This document shows, one piece after another, positions 10,084-21,400 of a stretch of 64,000 nucleotides of DNA. The notes under the pieces are model-generated. The model was not told the DNA's origin, searched no databases, and was given only the letters and a program-made list of their open reading frames with translations. The DNA is from Marsupella aquatica (taxonomy: Eukaryota; Marchantiophyta), in assembly GCA_973895155.1 (NCBI GenBank), contig OZ316891.1, positions 16,368,001 through 16,432,000 of the forward strand. The letters run 5' to 3'. Position 1 is the stretch's first letter. Every line of letters begins with the position of its first letter. Made by a program: the position numbers and the translations under genes.

Positions 10084-13000
10084 TGTCACGTCGTAGGCTT
10101 CGGCCTTAACTCAGACTTCAGCTTAGACGGGCACATCCCTCGTAAATCTGAGGGTTCGGGCAGGAAGGGAAGCACGTAATGCACCTTATTCTCGTAAACT
10201 AGCGCTAAGTGCGCATACTGCTAAATACGGACACCTCCTAGGTATGGTTTGTGTTCCGCCGCCGGAACGTACCTTAGTCGATAGCAGGATCGACCCCGGC
10301 TTAAGAGCTTCTAAGCCTTCGTGCTGTCCGCCTTCGATCCGGATTCGATGATACAGGTCCTCAACCCGTGCTCGCAACCACTTACCCGCAGGCTGCACCC
10401 TGTGCACGTCTTGGGTAGTGCGTTCGGCCTGGCGCTGCCACCCATATACGAGAAACCCACACACATATGCGCACACATGCATACAATCTCGATTTACACG
10501 AAGGAAAATGATGGGAAAGGATTTTACTACAAAGGGAACATATGCGTACACTTAGTTGACACGACAGCCCTGGAATGCACAGGTTCAAGGCCGAGGGTGC
10601 ACACTACAACGGAGCCCGGCTCCGCACTCGCCCGGCGAGCTTAGTCCTACCCCCTCCCCTTGGTACTCTGTCATTCCCAGAGGTCGGGACTCCCCGCATG
10701 TCCCACGGATGTCCGACTCTGAAACTAAAAACCCCCCTACCTCTACCGAGGGGTGCACTAAATACTAAGAGCCAAGGAACGGGGTGTCCTCTCGCCGAAG
10801 ATTCGCTGACTAAGGTCCTAACTAAGCTGACAGTCAGGCCGGAAAACGGCTGTGTCTTATTAGAAGATCCTAATCTACGCAGGCTGGACAGCAGGGCAGC
10901 GCTGCTGTACCTAAGGCAGGTGCCTATCCCAAGAGCCTGACTAAGCCAATCCTAATCCTAATCTATTCCTACTCCGCCGCTAATGCCTGGCACGCTTGCC
11001 AGAGCCGCCCGAATGGGAACGGCCATCCCGCTGCCTTCGAAGCCTGTCATTGTCCGCCTTGAGGAGCTGGACCTGGTCCAGCAAAGATTCGTTCTCTCGC
11101 CTCGCCGCGTCCGTCTCCTCTGCTGCCTCCTGACATGCCTCCTCCAGCTGCTGGGCGTCGCTCGTCAGTTTACTCGCCAGCTGGTCCTGCTTCTCGGCCT
11201 CAGTTTGGAGCCGCGCCATCTCGGCCTGCAGCGTGGCTATCTCCGTCGCGTCCCGCTGGGCTCGCTCCTCGGCTTCCTCCAGGTCTTTCTGCCAGGTGAC
11301 AGCTTGTTTCTTCAAACTGTCAATCTGGTTCCGGAGTCGTGTAATCTCGGCCTCGTTCCCAGCTTTGGCCTGTTCGGCTAAGGCGGTAAGAGCGTACGCC
11401 TTTGCCAACAACTCATCGGCGGCTGCAACCTTGGGTCGTAGTTGCAGAAGCTCAGCCTCTTGAGCCGCCACTTCGTTCTTTAGGTACACGGACTCCACCC
11501 GGTACCGCTCTATCCTCTGAAGGGCCTCCGACTGGGCCCGACCTGCCTTTACGGCGGCAACCAACTCCTGATTGAAGAAACAGGCTACCTTCCGGGCCAT
11601 GAATTCCCCGGTATCTCGGGCAATTTGATGAGAGAAATCTCCCAGAAGCCCGTTCAGAAACATACCCTGTACGAAGAGTTCCGGGTGGTCCAAGTTGTGC
11701 CTGTCCGGATTTGGGCACGGGCAGACATCAACACGCGCAGGGGCCGGGGCAGTGACGTCCAGCCCTGGGGACAAATCGTTGGCAGGGGCTGGAGTGTCCT
11801 CCTGCAGCGATGTCCGGTTCTCCGGAATTGCCACCGGCGGGTCCTTGGGAGACCCGGGTTCGGGGAAGACCTCTGCCGTACCAACTTCTGTACTTAGCCC
11901 GGCTAGTTGGGTCGCATCAACGGTTGCGACGACCGACCCCTCCGGCGCCTCCTCGGTTACGATTACAGCTATTTGTGGAGGTGGGGTGGGTGAAGCTGGC
12001 GTGTCCACTGGACTTCGGGCCTCGGGTTGGGGCCATCTCTCCAATGCCGGAAAAACCCACCTAGCTGGGACCAGCTTTGTAACGTTGATGCGGGGAAGGG
12101 TTCGTCGATCAAACCGGGCGTACCACTCAAGAATGATTTCGATATGGCTAGCAAAATACGCCTTCCTGCCAATGTACAGCGTCTTCCTTCGCCGCTCCAT
12201 CTCTTCATGGAATTTCTTAGCGAAGTACGATGCCCATTTCCTAGGTCGATAGTTCTCGACCTGGATAACCTGGGCGGCGGAGATCTCCCCCCGGGGTTCC
12301 ATCATGTGGAGAGCGTACCTCTGGAACTCCAGCCGCTCAGCTATCTCGGGCATGAGGCAGGTCCTCATCACGAACCCGTTGTCTACTGATCCCTCTGAGG
12401 GAAAACTTGAAGATTGGTACTTGGCCCCCTTGCCCCCGGGAGCCCGTGATTCGACTCGATGGTCACCTTCGGGTAACCCGAAGATCATCTTGAGCCGTTC
12501 TTCTGTGAGGGACATATTCCTTCCCCGCAGCCGAGTCTATTGACGTACGTCGTCATAATTCTTGACGAATTCTGTCATGTCCTCCCCGTAGTACCTGCAA
12601 GTGTTCCAGGGGAGAGAGGCGAGGTGCTCAAATCCCTAAGTCTTCAGGTACACCGCATGCTTGGGATGGAGAATGTTGCTGTGAACGTTTTCCCCCATGC
12701 GATGCATCGTCACCTTGGCTACGGCTACCGTGGCCAACGGTAACCCGGATGCAGTGGCGGATTCCTTCCTCTTCTTTCCCCATGACTGACTCGGGGAAGG
12801 TGATACTTCCCCATCCTCCCGATCGGGCCTGGGGAGTGCCACTGCGGTTGGTAACGGGCTCGGGGCGGCCACGGTCACCATGTTGTCTGCTGGGGCCGCT
12901 CCTGGGGTCAGAGCAGGGGGTGGGGACGATATAGTGTCGGCCCCCCGAGCGCTTGTTCCTCTGGGCCGCCTGGTCAAGGGTGGGGTAGCCTCGTCGTCAT

Positions 13001-14082
13001 CGCTAAGATCCACAGCGTTGATGACGGAGCGTACCTGTGCTGGCTGGGTGATAGGTGGTGGGGTTTGGCTAGGCTGCGGCTGAGGCTGAGGCTGGGGTTG
13101 CATGGGCACGGGTACGGGTATGGGTACGGGCCCGGCTGAGTTGGTCATGTTGGTTGATGGCCGAGTTCCCATGAAGCTCTGCAGGTGCTGGTAGAAGTTC
13201 TCCGAAGCGAGTGCGGACGCCCTTGTCGAACGGTTGGTACTGGACTCGCCGTTAATGACAGCCCGAACCTGGGCAGGGATGTGGTCGAAGTGATGTCGCT
13301 GCAGGTCAATTGTACCCGGGATATTGAAGACCTCGTTCGGAAGCCGAAGCAATGCTTCCCAGAACCCGATATATTTGTCTCCGTTGAAGAAGTAACCAGA
13401 TACCTCAGCTGGTCGGTAAAGCTCGCTCTGAGACGGGTAGTCAAAGTTAAGGACGTAGTGGTGTCGTCCTGCTAGGCGGATGGCTCTCTCGTATTCGCGT
13501 TCGATCTTGTATCGGCGCGGGTTGGCGTGTTTCAATGAATCGGCCAAGTGCCTTCCGGTAGATAGGAACTGCGTCCAGAATCGAATGGCCGAGCTGGAGA
13601 GGATCGTGTGCGATATTCAGAGGAGATAGTAGTGGCGACCTAGAGAGAACGAGAGAGCTGGGGTCGAAGCTGGCGCGCGGACTGATGGACTGGTGCACTA
13701 CAAAGGGTTGGCTCCCCTTTTATACTTTGAGGGCTTGTCGATCCCCGACGTCTCCTCGACGCCCATAGGTTGAACCGCTCACGCTTGTGGTGTACCGGCC
13801 ACTCCGCCGGTCTGAGTCAGCGTGCGTCAGTGGCCGCTTCCTTAAGTTCGTTATACGGACCCGAGGGAGGGGCCCCTCCACGCTCGTAACCCGGGTGTGC
13901 GAATAGCGACCCGCCGCCAGCCCGAACCTGAAGTCCCCCTTATTGCCTAATGATGTCCTACCCCTAATGATTACCTAAATACTGTCGTTATGCTAATAAT
14001 AGCGGCCTAAGACCCACCTAACGCGCGTGCCGAGCGCAGTTAGACTGAATCACTCATTAACCGCCGTACCGGCGGCGTCACA
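10084..14082 (-). repeat. Solo LTR of family C, inserted in the LTR-B ORF
   Basis: A 3,999-bp LTR (minus strand starts TGTGACGCC at 14082, ends GACGTGACA at 10084) flanked by CCAGG at 10079-10083 and 14083-14087. There is no internal region, so the element was lost by LTR-LTR recombination. It matches the 5' LTR of element C (18491-22485) along its whole length. Removing it rejoins the LTR-B reading frame at the RDDTW / KGWAAT junction, which is intact in the second LTR-B copy at about 51.92 kb. The stretches 10084-10979 and 13626-14082 have no gene; the first carries 'CCGCCGGAACG' and short C-rich runs. Confidence 0.93.
10980..13624 (-). pseudogene. LTR-C-family ORF in the solo LTR (decayed)
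   Basis: An approximately 880-codon minus-strand frame inside the solo LTR. The start codon equivalent to the one at 22031 in LTR C is ATA here, and two stops (near 12636 and 12540) split it into 303- and 511-codon open pieces. Order: N-terminal domain (YFFNGDKYIGFWEALLRL), Pro/Gln-rich linker with repeated PxPxP, a Ser/Asp acidic patch, then the shared domain (SLTEERLKMIFGLPEGDH, NGFVMRTCLMPEIAERLEF), another Pro-rich linker, and a C-terminal coiled coil (about 11530-11020) with a basic end. Sense to gag-pol of its family. Not recognised beyond the domain shared with the LTR-B ORF. Confidence 0.75.
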
Positions 14083-14087
14083 CCAGG

Positions 14088-14859
14088 TGTCATCCCTGGT
14101 TGGAATGGCATTGATGGGATCGTCCTCCTCCTCTTTGGCTTCTCTCTGCCTCCTGCTCTGCTGCTCGTCTGGCTTCTTGGGTGCCGCCGACCTCGTTCTT
14201 TTTGTCGGGGTGGCTTCATCGTTGACGGCTCCCTTCCTCTTCATTTCGGCTCCCGTGGATGTCTCTCCTAGCACGGTTGCCTTTGTCCACCCCTCCGTGC
14301 TACCCTTCAACTCCCAGTGTATGTTGTTGCAGCGTTTGATGGCTTCTCGGATGCCGACGACTCTATCTTCGCAAAACAGAAGATCGTCGAGCTGATTGGA
14401 AGTAGGAGTCCACAAGAACTCGGCCTTGATGAGTTCGCCTCCTAAGAAAGTTGTCTTCTGCAGCTCCCACAATCAAGCAAGCTCCTGCCGTTCTCGAGCT
14501 GCCCTTTCTGATTCTTCGTCCTCGTAAGTCTTGATGTACTCAGTTGCCCGTTCGAACAGGCATCCCCAGAAATGTGCCGCTTGATTGACGTTGCTCATAC
14601 CCTCCTTGAGTCGATCGTTGGTATCTGTTCCCACCCTGAGTGCTTGTCTAAGCAGCTGACAGCATTTGGCCTCCCGTAGTCGTCTGCCCAGTTCGTTCTT
14701 GCAAATGAGCCACTATTCCTCGCGAGCGGTCCTTACCCCTCTCCTCTTCCGGTCCTTCCTTCTGTTGATCCTTCCTAGCCGCCGACGCTTAGCGTGCCCT
14801 AACCCTAATCTTGTTTTCAACCCCAGCGTCCTTACTTCCGGCCTCGGCCCGGGTTCCAT
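14088..14859 (-). pseudogene. LTR-B ORF, 5' portion
   Basis: The N-terminal ~257 codons of the LTR-B ORF, minus strand, starting at the ATG at 14859. The start is chosen because the second copy has the same ATG at 51145 with an open frame behind it. It carries in-frame stops near 14.71 and 14.47 kb. Content: Arg/Lys-rich start, a helical region (NQAAHFWGCLFERATEYIKT), TSNQLDDLLFCEDRVVGIRE, then a Lys/Arg/Glu-rich linker ending at RDDTW, where the solo LTR interrupts it. The continuation is at 10078. Confidence 0.7.
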
Positions 14860-14974
14860 AGTCGCCCCTAATTGTTTATATTTTCCTTGTTTTGTCCCTA
14901 TACTAAGGTGTTTCTAGGGTGCACTTCTGCTTTACCCACTTAACTGGCCGAGTGATTCTTGGCTAGGCATCACA

Positions 14975-17190
14975 ATGATGTTTGCGGCAAGGAGACGATC
15001 AATTTCCTCCTTCACTAAGATGGAGTACCTCGGGTTCATGCGACGTTGTCGCTGCCGTACTAGATGGGCCCCCAGATTCAAATCGATCGTGTGTTCCCCT
15101 AACTCGGGGGAGACTCCTGTTAAATCGTGATGACTCCATGCAAACACATCTTCATATTTCTTGAGCAGAGCTTGGATAGATTTTTCCGCCTCCCCCGTCA
15201 GAGCGTGGCCCAGGTTAAACGATTTATCCATCTCAATGGTGTACTTCCGGTAGTGCTCCTTCTTGATGACTTCAACCTAGTTCCGCAAGCTCGGGTCCAG
15301 GCTTGCATCAAGTTCAGCTAACCAAACTCCTCCGTACATGGGTGGAACCGGGATTGGTCTCGGGATTGGAGTTACTTCCTCCAACTGCGGGATGGACGGA
15401 TCCCAGGAGACTCGTTTCTTATGTCTCGGTCTCGGGGTTTCAGCCCCGGCCGGTTGTTTGGCTGGTTCATGGTCATGAGGCTCTGCACTGGTAGAAGCAA
15501 CATCGGCTCCCTGCTTAGCTGGAGCTGGGTCCTCCGTATCGATGAGTCGTTTTTGCATTTCCTCATCCCGGGCAGTAGAGGTGCTTGGGGTGGGCTCAAT
15601 AGCAGCCTTCGGGCAATTCAGGAGATGTGTTTTGCGGGTTGCCTCAACTCTGAAGACATCTTCCTCGGACAGGGACGAGATGAGTTCAATCATGTTGAGT
15701 TCCTCTTCCTCCGAGGTCTCCAAATCATATTCCTCGGGTCCCTGTGGGGTTTCGCCCTGATAATCATCCATTGCCCATGATACCCGTACTGTGGGTGTCC
15801 CAAACCGTAGCTCCTTCTTTCCCCAATCCGTGACCACACGGCCACCGTATAGCCACGGCCTGCCTAGGAGGACCGGATAAGAGGAGGTCCGAACCGGCCT
15901 CATGACTAGGAAGTTGAGATAGAACTCCACCCCTCCTACTAGAGTGAGTACCCGTGTAAGCGTGCCCAATGGAAGTACCCTTGCCCCGTTTGCTAATCTG
16001 ATAGCTCGGGCTGTGGGTTGATACGTGAGGTATCCCAACTTGACTGATGTTTCTTCAGTCATGATGTTGACTCCCGCTCCCCCGTCTACGAGAACCATCT
16101 TGATGGTACAATTATTAATTTCAATCGAGATATCCGGCGCTCCCAGGTCCTCGCATATCATGTTGCAATCCGCAATCCCAACTTGGGGTAGTCGTCTCCG
16201 TCGTCGACCCGTAAGCAACTCCCTCAGTTGCCGTCTGTACTGTGGATTGTTTTGCAGCAGTTGTCCTACCGTTGCTGTAACCGGGCAACTCTTCACGTCT
16301 TCCTTAATATCATAGTCCTCCTTCTTTTCTTCCTTCGGCTGCAGCTTGGCTTCCTCTTGCTTATCTTGCTTTTCTTGCTCCTGTCGCCGGGCTGTCTCGG
16401 CTGCTTTGATGTCCTTATCGATTGCCTTCTGGTATTCCCGAGCTTCGTAGGCCTCCAGCTGTTTCTTTACCAATTCTTTGATGCGGGGGAAAAATAGCTT
16501 CGGATCATCCCGTCGGTAGTCAGCATCCCTCTCCGGGGGTATATCTATTGCTGGCTGCACCGGAGTAGTATCTTGCTTTTTCCTGCGTTTCTCCTCCTGC
16601 TTCTCTTCCTTCCGTTCGGCTCTTGTTGACACACGATAGCACTCAGCCTCGTTAGATGGATTAGGGTGTTCCGCCACGTCCACCAGATTCACCCACTCGG
16701 TGTTGTCATCTTGCCATTCCACCGCAATCATTTGGACGACCGCATCACTCGTGGCCGGTCCGCCCTGGGCTGGTCTTGCTGCATTTGTTCGAGCGGCCAT
16801 TACCAATGGACAGTTGGCCGTGGAATGAGCTTCCGTTTTGCAGACTTGACAAAGTGGCGTGCCACGGCCATCCCCCTGGCGTCTTGGTTCTGTGCATTCC
16901 CTCGCAAAATGGTCGGGCTTCTCACAGTTGTAACAAACCGGGGATCGCCAAATCCCTGGTTTAGGAGGAATGGTAGGGTTACTGATAACTTGGAAGCCTC
17001 GACCATTGTTTGGGTAGGGGTATGCAGTTCTACCTGCTAAGTTACGCGGACCCACCGTTGAAATCTGATACACCGAATCAGGAGGGTCTTCAAAGAAATA
17101 CCCCGTGGACTCCGCTTTAGGTCCCGGGTTGTCGACATCATCTAAGTCCACCTGGTGAACTCGGTTCTTCCATCTTGGGCATTCTTGCAC
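14975..17190 (-). pseudogene. Element C zinc knuckles, protease and start of RT
   Basis: Frame from 17190 to 15277 (637 codons), then, after one in-frame stop, on to the element B insertion. Knuckles CYNCEKPDHFAREC and CQVCKTEAHSTANC are at about residues 76-120; the first knuckle (CSKCFQSGH) overlaps the upstream frame at about 17.2 kb. Aspartic protease at about 16.15-15.80 kb: VLVDGGAGVNIMTEE with the LLGRPWLY block, the same D-G-G-x-G-V-N-I form as element E. The pre-RT segment has the DVFAWSHHDLTGV block and VKEEIDRLLAANII, after which LTR B begins. No catalytic FIDD box remains in the window. Confidence 0.8.
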
Positions 17191-18420
17191 TACATGCCCG
17201 GATTGGAAGCACTTTGAACACCACGCATGGGCTCAAATCTCAGATGGTTTCTTCTTCTCCACCAGCTTTTCCGCGAGATGTACTGATAGTGCTTTGAGGC
17301 GATCCGTGATTTTGTTAAGCTTGTCTGCTTCGGCAGCCTTTGGATCGGGTATCGCTCTGCGAGTACAAGATTTGATTTTCCCCTCCTTCTTAACCCGCCT
17401 TTTCTTCTTCTTGCCCTGGCTCTCATTCTCCGAATCACTTCCTGATGAGCTGGAGGTGGAGGACCCGCTGTTCGAAGTTGAATCTGAACTGGATTCAGTC
17501 TCCGAACTAGACGAGGTCGAACGATGTTTCTTCTTCTTCTTGCGTTTCTTCTTCTTCTCGTCTCTGATTTGGAGTCACTGTCACTGAAGGTCTCGTACTT
17601 GCCCTTCTTGCGGCGTACCCGTTGGCTTCGCCGAGAGTTATAGGTGGACTTCTGGTAAGTTTCGGTGCACGCTATGGCTGCTTGCATTGAAATTGGATTA
17701 TTCTGGCGCACCCAGAATTGCATATTCGTGGGCAAACATGGAGGAACCATGTAAGCTGGAGTGCATCACTAGGCCTGGGCCGTATCTTGGCAGCAAGTTT
17801 CTGAAACTTCTGAATGAACTTTTGCAGGGACTCCTTTTTTCTCATGCAAAGCTGGCCGATCTTTAATAGAGAGCGTTGCTCGGATCCAATAGCACGAAAT
17901 TCTTGCAACAACGCAGCTTGGAATTGTGCCCATGTAGTCCCGGGTGGCAGCGAGTTGTACCATGGATGAGCTTCTCCCCGCATCACTCCGGGGAGGACGG
18001 TTAACTTAATGGCGTCTTCCCCGTTAGCCTTAGCAGTGGCTTCAAACTCATCCAACCATTCATCCAGATCATCCCCATGACGCCCTTTGAAAGGTCGATA
18101 ATGAAACCGCGATCATTGCGATATTTGTGGAGGAGCTTGGGCAGCGCGGGCCATCGGTGGGGCGGCTGCCATAGGTGGTGGCGGTGGTGGCACAGGAACC
18201 GCAGTAGGACCGGTCGAACCGGACCCCGAAGGTCCCGGTGGTATGTTCATTCGTCGGGACGATTGCGAGTCCTCCGAGCCTGAAGAATCGGAGCTTTTGT
18301 GGTCGCACCTTCTCGTTTGCTGGTCAATCTCCTCAAGTAAGCTGCTTGAGAACGAGTGACGGGCATTTACTCGTGTAAATGCGATGGTTAGTACTAGGGC
18401 CTGGTGTACTCTGCCCAGGC
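17191..18420 (-). pseudogene. Gag of element C (frameshifted)
   Basis: Gag core with GDDLDEWLDEFEATAKANGED and LLKIGQLCMRKKESLQKFIQKF, clearly related to Gag of B and E. An in-frame TGA at 18113 sits where element B has an Arg codon (…SQ[stop]SRFHY against …SQRSRIHY). A frameshift near 17.7 kb moves the frame to 17750-17190, which holds the Lys/Arg-rich linker and leads to the first zinc knuckle. The N-terminal segment about 18420-18120 is Pro/Ser-rich. No functional protein is expected. Confidence 0.75.
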
Positions 18421-18460
18421 AAATACGCGCATGTCTTCCTTCTACGATATGTAGAGTGCC

Positions 18461-18477
18461 CCCTCCATCTAGCGCCA
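18461..18477 (-). other. Primer-binding site of element C
   Basis: The minus strand reads TGGCGCTAGATGGAGGG, identical to the PBS of element B. It lies 13 nt after the LTR end (…ACGTGACA at 18491). Confidence 0.7.
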
Positions 18478-18490
18478 AAAACAAAGGCTA

Positions 18491-21400
18491 TGTCACGTCA
18501 TCAGCCTTGGCCTTAACTCGGGCTTCAGCTTTAAACGGGCACCTCCTTCGTAAATATGAGGGTTCGGGCAGGGAGGGAAGCGCATAATGCACCTAATTCA
18601 AGTAAACTAGCGCTAAGTGCGCCTACTGTTAGATACGGACATCTCCTAGGTATGGTTTATGTTCCGCCACCGGAACGTACCTTAGTCAATAACAGGATCG
18701 ACCCCAGCTTAAGGACTTCTAAGCCTTCGTGTTATCCGCCTTCGATCCAGATTCAATGATACAGGTCCTCAACCCATGTTCGCAACCACATACCCGCAAG
18801 CTGCACCCCGTGCACGACTCGGGTAGTGCGTTCGGCCCGGCGTTGCCACCTATACATGAGATTCACACACACATACACGCGTACAAGCATACAAGCATAC
18901 AATCTCGATTTACATGAAGGAAATAATGGGAAAGGATTTTACTACATAGGGGACATGTGCGTACACTTGGTTGACCCGACAGCTCCGGAATGAACAGATT
19001 CAAGGCCGAGAGAGTATACTACAACGGAGCCCGGCTCCGTACTTGCCCGGCGAGCTTAGTCCTACCCCCTCCCCTTGGTACTCTTTCACTCCCAGAGGTC
19101 GGGACTCCCCACGCATACCACGGATGTTCAATTCTGAGACTAAAACCCCCCCCCCCTTGCCTCTACTGAGGGGTGCACTAAATACTAAGGGTCGGGGAAC
19201 GGAGTGTCCTCCCGACCAAAGATTTGCTGACTTAGGTCCTAACTATAATCTGACTGTCAGGCCGAAAAATGGCTGTGTCTTATTAGAAGATCCTAATCTA
19301 CGTAGGCTGGACAGCATGGCAGTGCTGTTGTAACTAAGGCAGGTGCCTGTCCCAATAGCCTGACTTAGCTACTCCTAACCCTATTCTATTCCTACTCCGC
19401 CGCTAATGCCTGGTACGCTTGCCAAAGCCGCAAGAGTGGGAGCGGCCATCCCGCTGCTTACGAAGTCTGTCGTTGTCTGCCTTGAGGAGCTGGACCTGGT
19501 CTTGCAAAGATTTGTTCTCTCGCTTTGCCGCGTCTGTCTCCTCCGCTGCCTCCTGGCATGCCTCCTCCAGCTGCTGGGCGTCGCTCGTCAGCTTGCCCGC
19601 CAGCTGGTCCTGCTTCTCGGCTTCGGTTTGGAGCCGTGCCACTTCGGCCTGTAGCGTGGCTATCTCTGTAGTGTCCCGTTGGGCCCGTTCTTTGGCCTCC
19701 TCCAGGTTCTTCTGCCAGATGACAGTTTGATTCTTCAAACTGTCAATCTGGTTCCGGAGTCGTGCAATCTCGGCCTCGTTCCCAGCTTTGGCCTGCTCGG
19801 CTAGGGCGGTAAGGGCGTGCGCCTTTGCTAACAAATCATCGACGGCTGCAACTTTGGGTCGTAGTTGCAGAAGCTCAGCCTCTTGAGCCACCCGGTACCG
19901 CTCTATCCTCTAAAGAGGCCTCTGACTGGGCCCGACCTACCTTTACTGCGGCAACTAACTCCTGATTGAAGAAACAGGCTACCTTCCGGGCCATGAACTC
20001 CCCGGTATCCCGGGAAATTTGATGAGAGAAATCTCCCAGAAGCCCGTTCAGAAATGTACCCGGTACGAAGAGTTCCGGGTGGTCCAGGTTCTGCCTGTTC
20101 GGAGTTGGGCACGGGCAGACGTCAACACGCGCGGGGGCTGGGGCAGTGACATCCAGCCCTGGGGACGTAATGTTGGAAGGGGCTGGAGTGTCCTCCTGCA
20201 GCAATGTCCGGTTCTTCGGGGTAACCACCGGTGGGTCTTTGGGAGACCCGGGCTCGAGTAAGACCTCCGCTGTACCAACTTCTGTACTTAGCCCGGCCTG
20301 TTGGATTGCATCAACGGTTGCGATAACTGACCCATCCGGTACCTCCTTGGTTACGACTACAGCTACTTGTGGAGGTGGGGTGGGTGAAGCTTGCGTGTCC
20401 ACTGGACTTCAGGCCTCGGGTTGGGGCCGTCTCTCCAAGGCTAGAAAAACCCACCTAGTTGGGACCAGCTTTGTAACGTTGACACGGGGAAGGGTTCGTC
20501 GATCAAACCGAGCGTACCACTCAAGAATGATCTCGATGTGGCTAGCAAAATACGCCTTCCCGCCAATGTACAGCGTCTTCCTTTGCCGCTCCATCTCTTC
20601 ATGGAATTTCTTAGCGAAGTACGACGCCCACTTCCTAGGTCGATAGTTCTCGACCTGGATAACCTGGGCGATGGAGATCTCCCCCCAGGGTTCCATCATG
20701 TGGAGGGCGTACCTTTGGAACTCCAGTCGCTCAGCTATCTCGGGGATGAGGCAGGTCCTCATCACGAACCCGTTGTCCACTGCTCCTTCTGAGGGAAAAC
20801 TCGAGGATCGGTACTTGGCTCCCTTGCCCCCGGGAGCCCGTGATTCGACTCGATGGTCACCTTCGGGTAATCCGAAGATCATCTTGAGTCGTTCTTCCGT
20901 GAGGGACATATTCCTTCCCCGCAGCCGAGTATGCTGACGTGCGTCATCATAATTCTTGACGAATTCTGTCATGTCCTCCCTGTAGTACCTGCAAGTGTTC
21001 CAGGGCAGAGCGGCAAGGTGCTCGAATCCCTGAGTCTTTAGGTACACCGCATGCTTGGGATGGAGGATGTTCTTATGCACGTTTTCCCCCATGCGGTGCA
21101 TTGTCACCTTGGCCACGGCTACCGTGGCCAATGGTAACCCGGATGCAGTGGCGGGTTCCTTCCTCTTCTTCCCCTGTGACTGGCTCGGGGAAGGTGACAC
21201 CTCCCCATCCTCTCGATCGGGCATAGGTAGTGCTACCACCGTTAGTATTGGTCCCGGGGCGGCCACGGTCACCGTGTTGTCTGCTGGAGCCGCTCCTTGG
21301 GTCCGAGCATGGGGAGGGGACGATGTAGTATCGGCCCCCTGGGTGTTTGCTCCTCTGGGCCGCCTGAGCAAGGGTGGGGTAGCCTCGTCGTCGTCGCTAA

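Larger units (their letters stand above)
1437..14974 (-). mobile_element. Ty3/gypsy element B (partial, nested host)
   Basis: Minus-strand Ty3/gypsy retrotransposon whose 5' half lies in the window. In element order: 5' LTR at 14974-3246, PBS at 3241-3225, gag at 3176-1437, then a LINE fragment and the window edge. It lies inside the RT of element C: immediately right of its LTR start (TGTGATGCC, minus strand from 14974) the C reading frame resumes. Its LTR is interrupted by a short-LTR Copia-like element and by a solo LTR. With those two removed the LTR is about 4.75 kb. The matching 5-bp TSD (ATGAT expected next to 14974) would be left of the window. Confidence 0.85.
3246..14974 (-). repeat. 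5' LTR of element B, split by two insertions
   Basis: On the minus strand the LTR begins TGTGATGCCTAG at 14974 and ends CGCACCACA at 3246. Removing the insertions at 3383-6347 and 10084-14082, each with one 5-bp TSD copy, leaves about 4.75 kb. A second, plus-strand copy of its first kilobase starts at 51030 with the same terminal sequence, which fixes the boundary. Most of the LTR is occupied by one long ORF (14859 to 7121). The 3' part (7120 to 6353 and 3377 to 3246) has no convincing ORF and probably holds the R/U5 and transcript-end signals, which I cannot place. Confidence 0.8.
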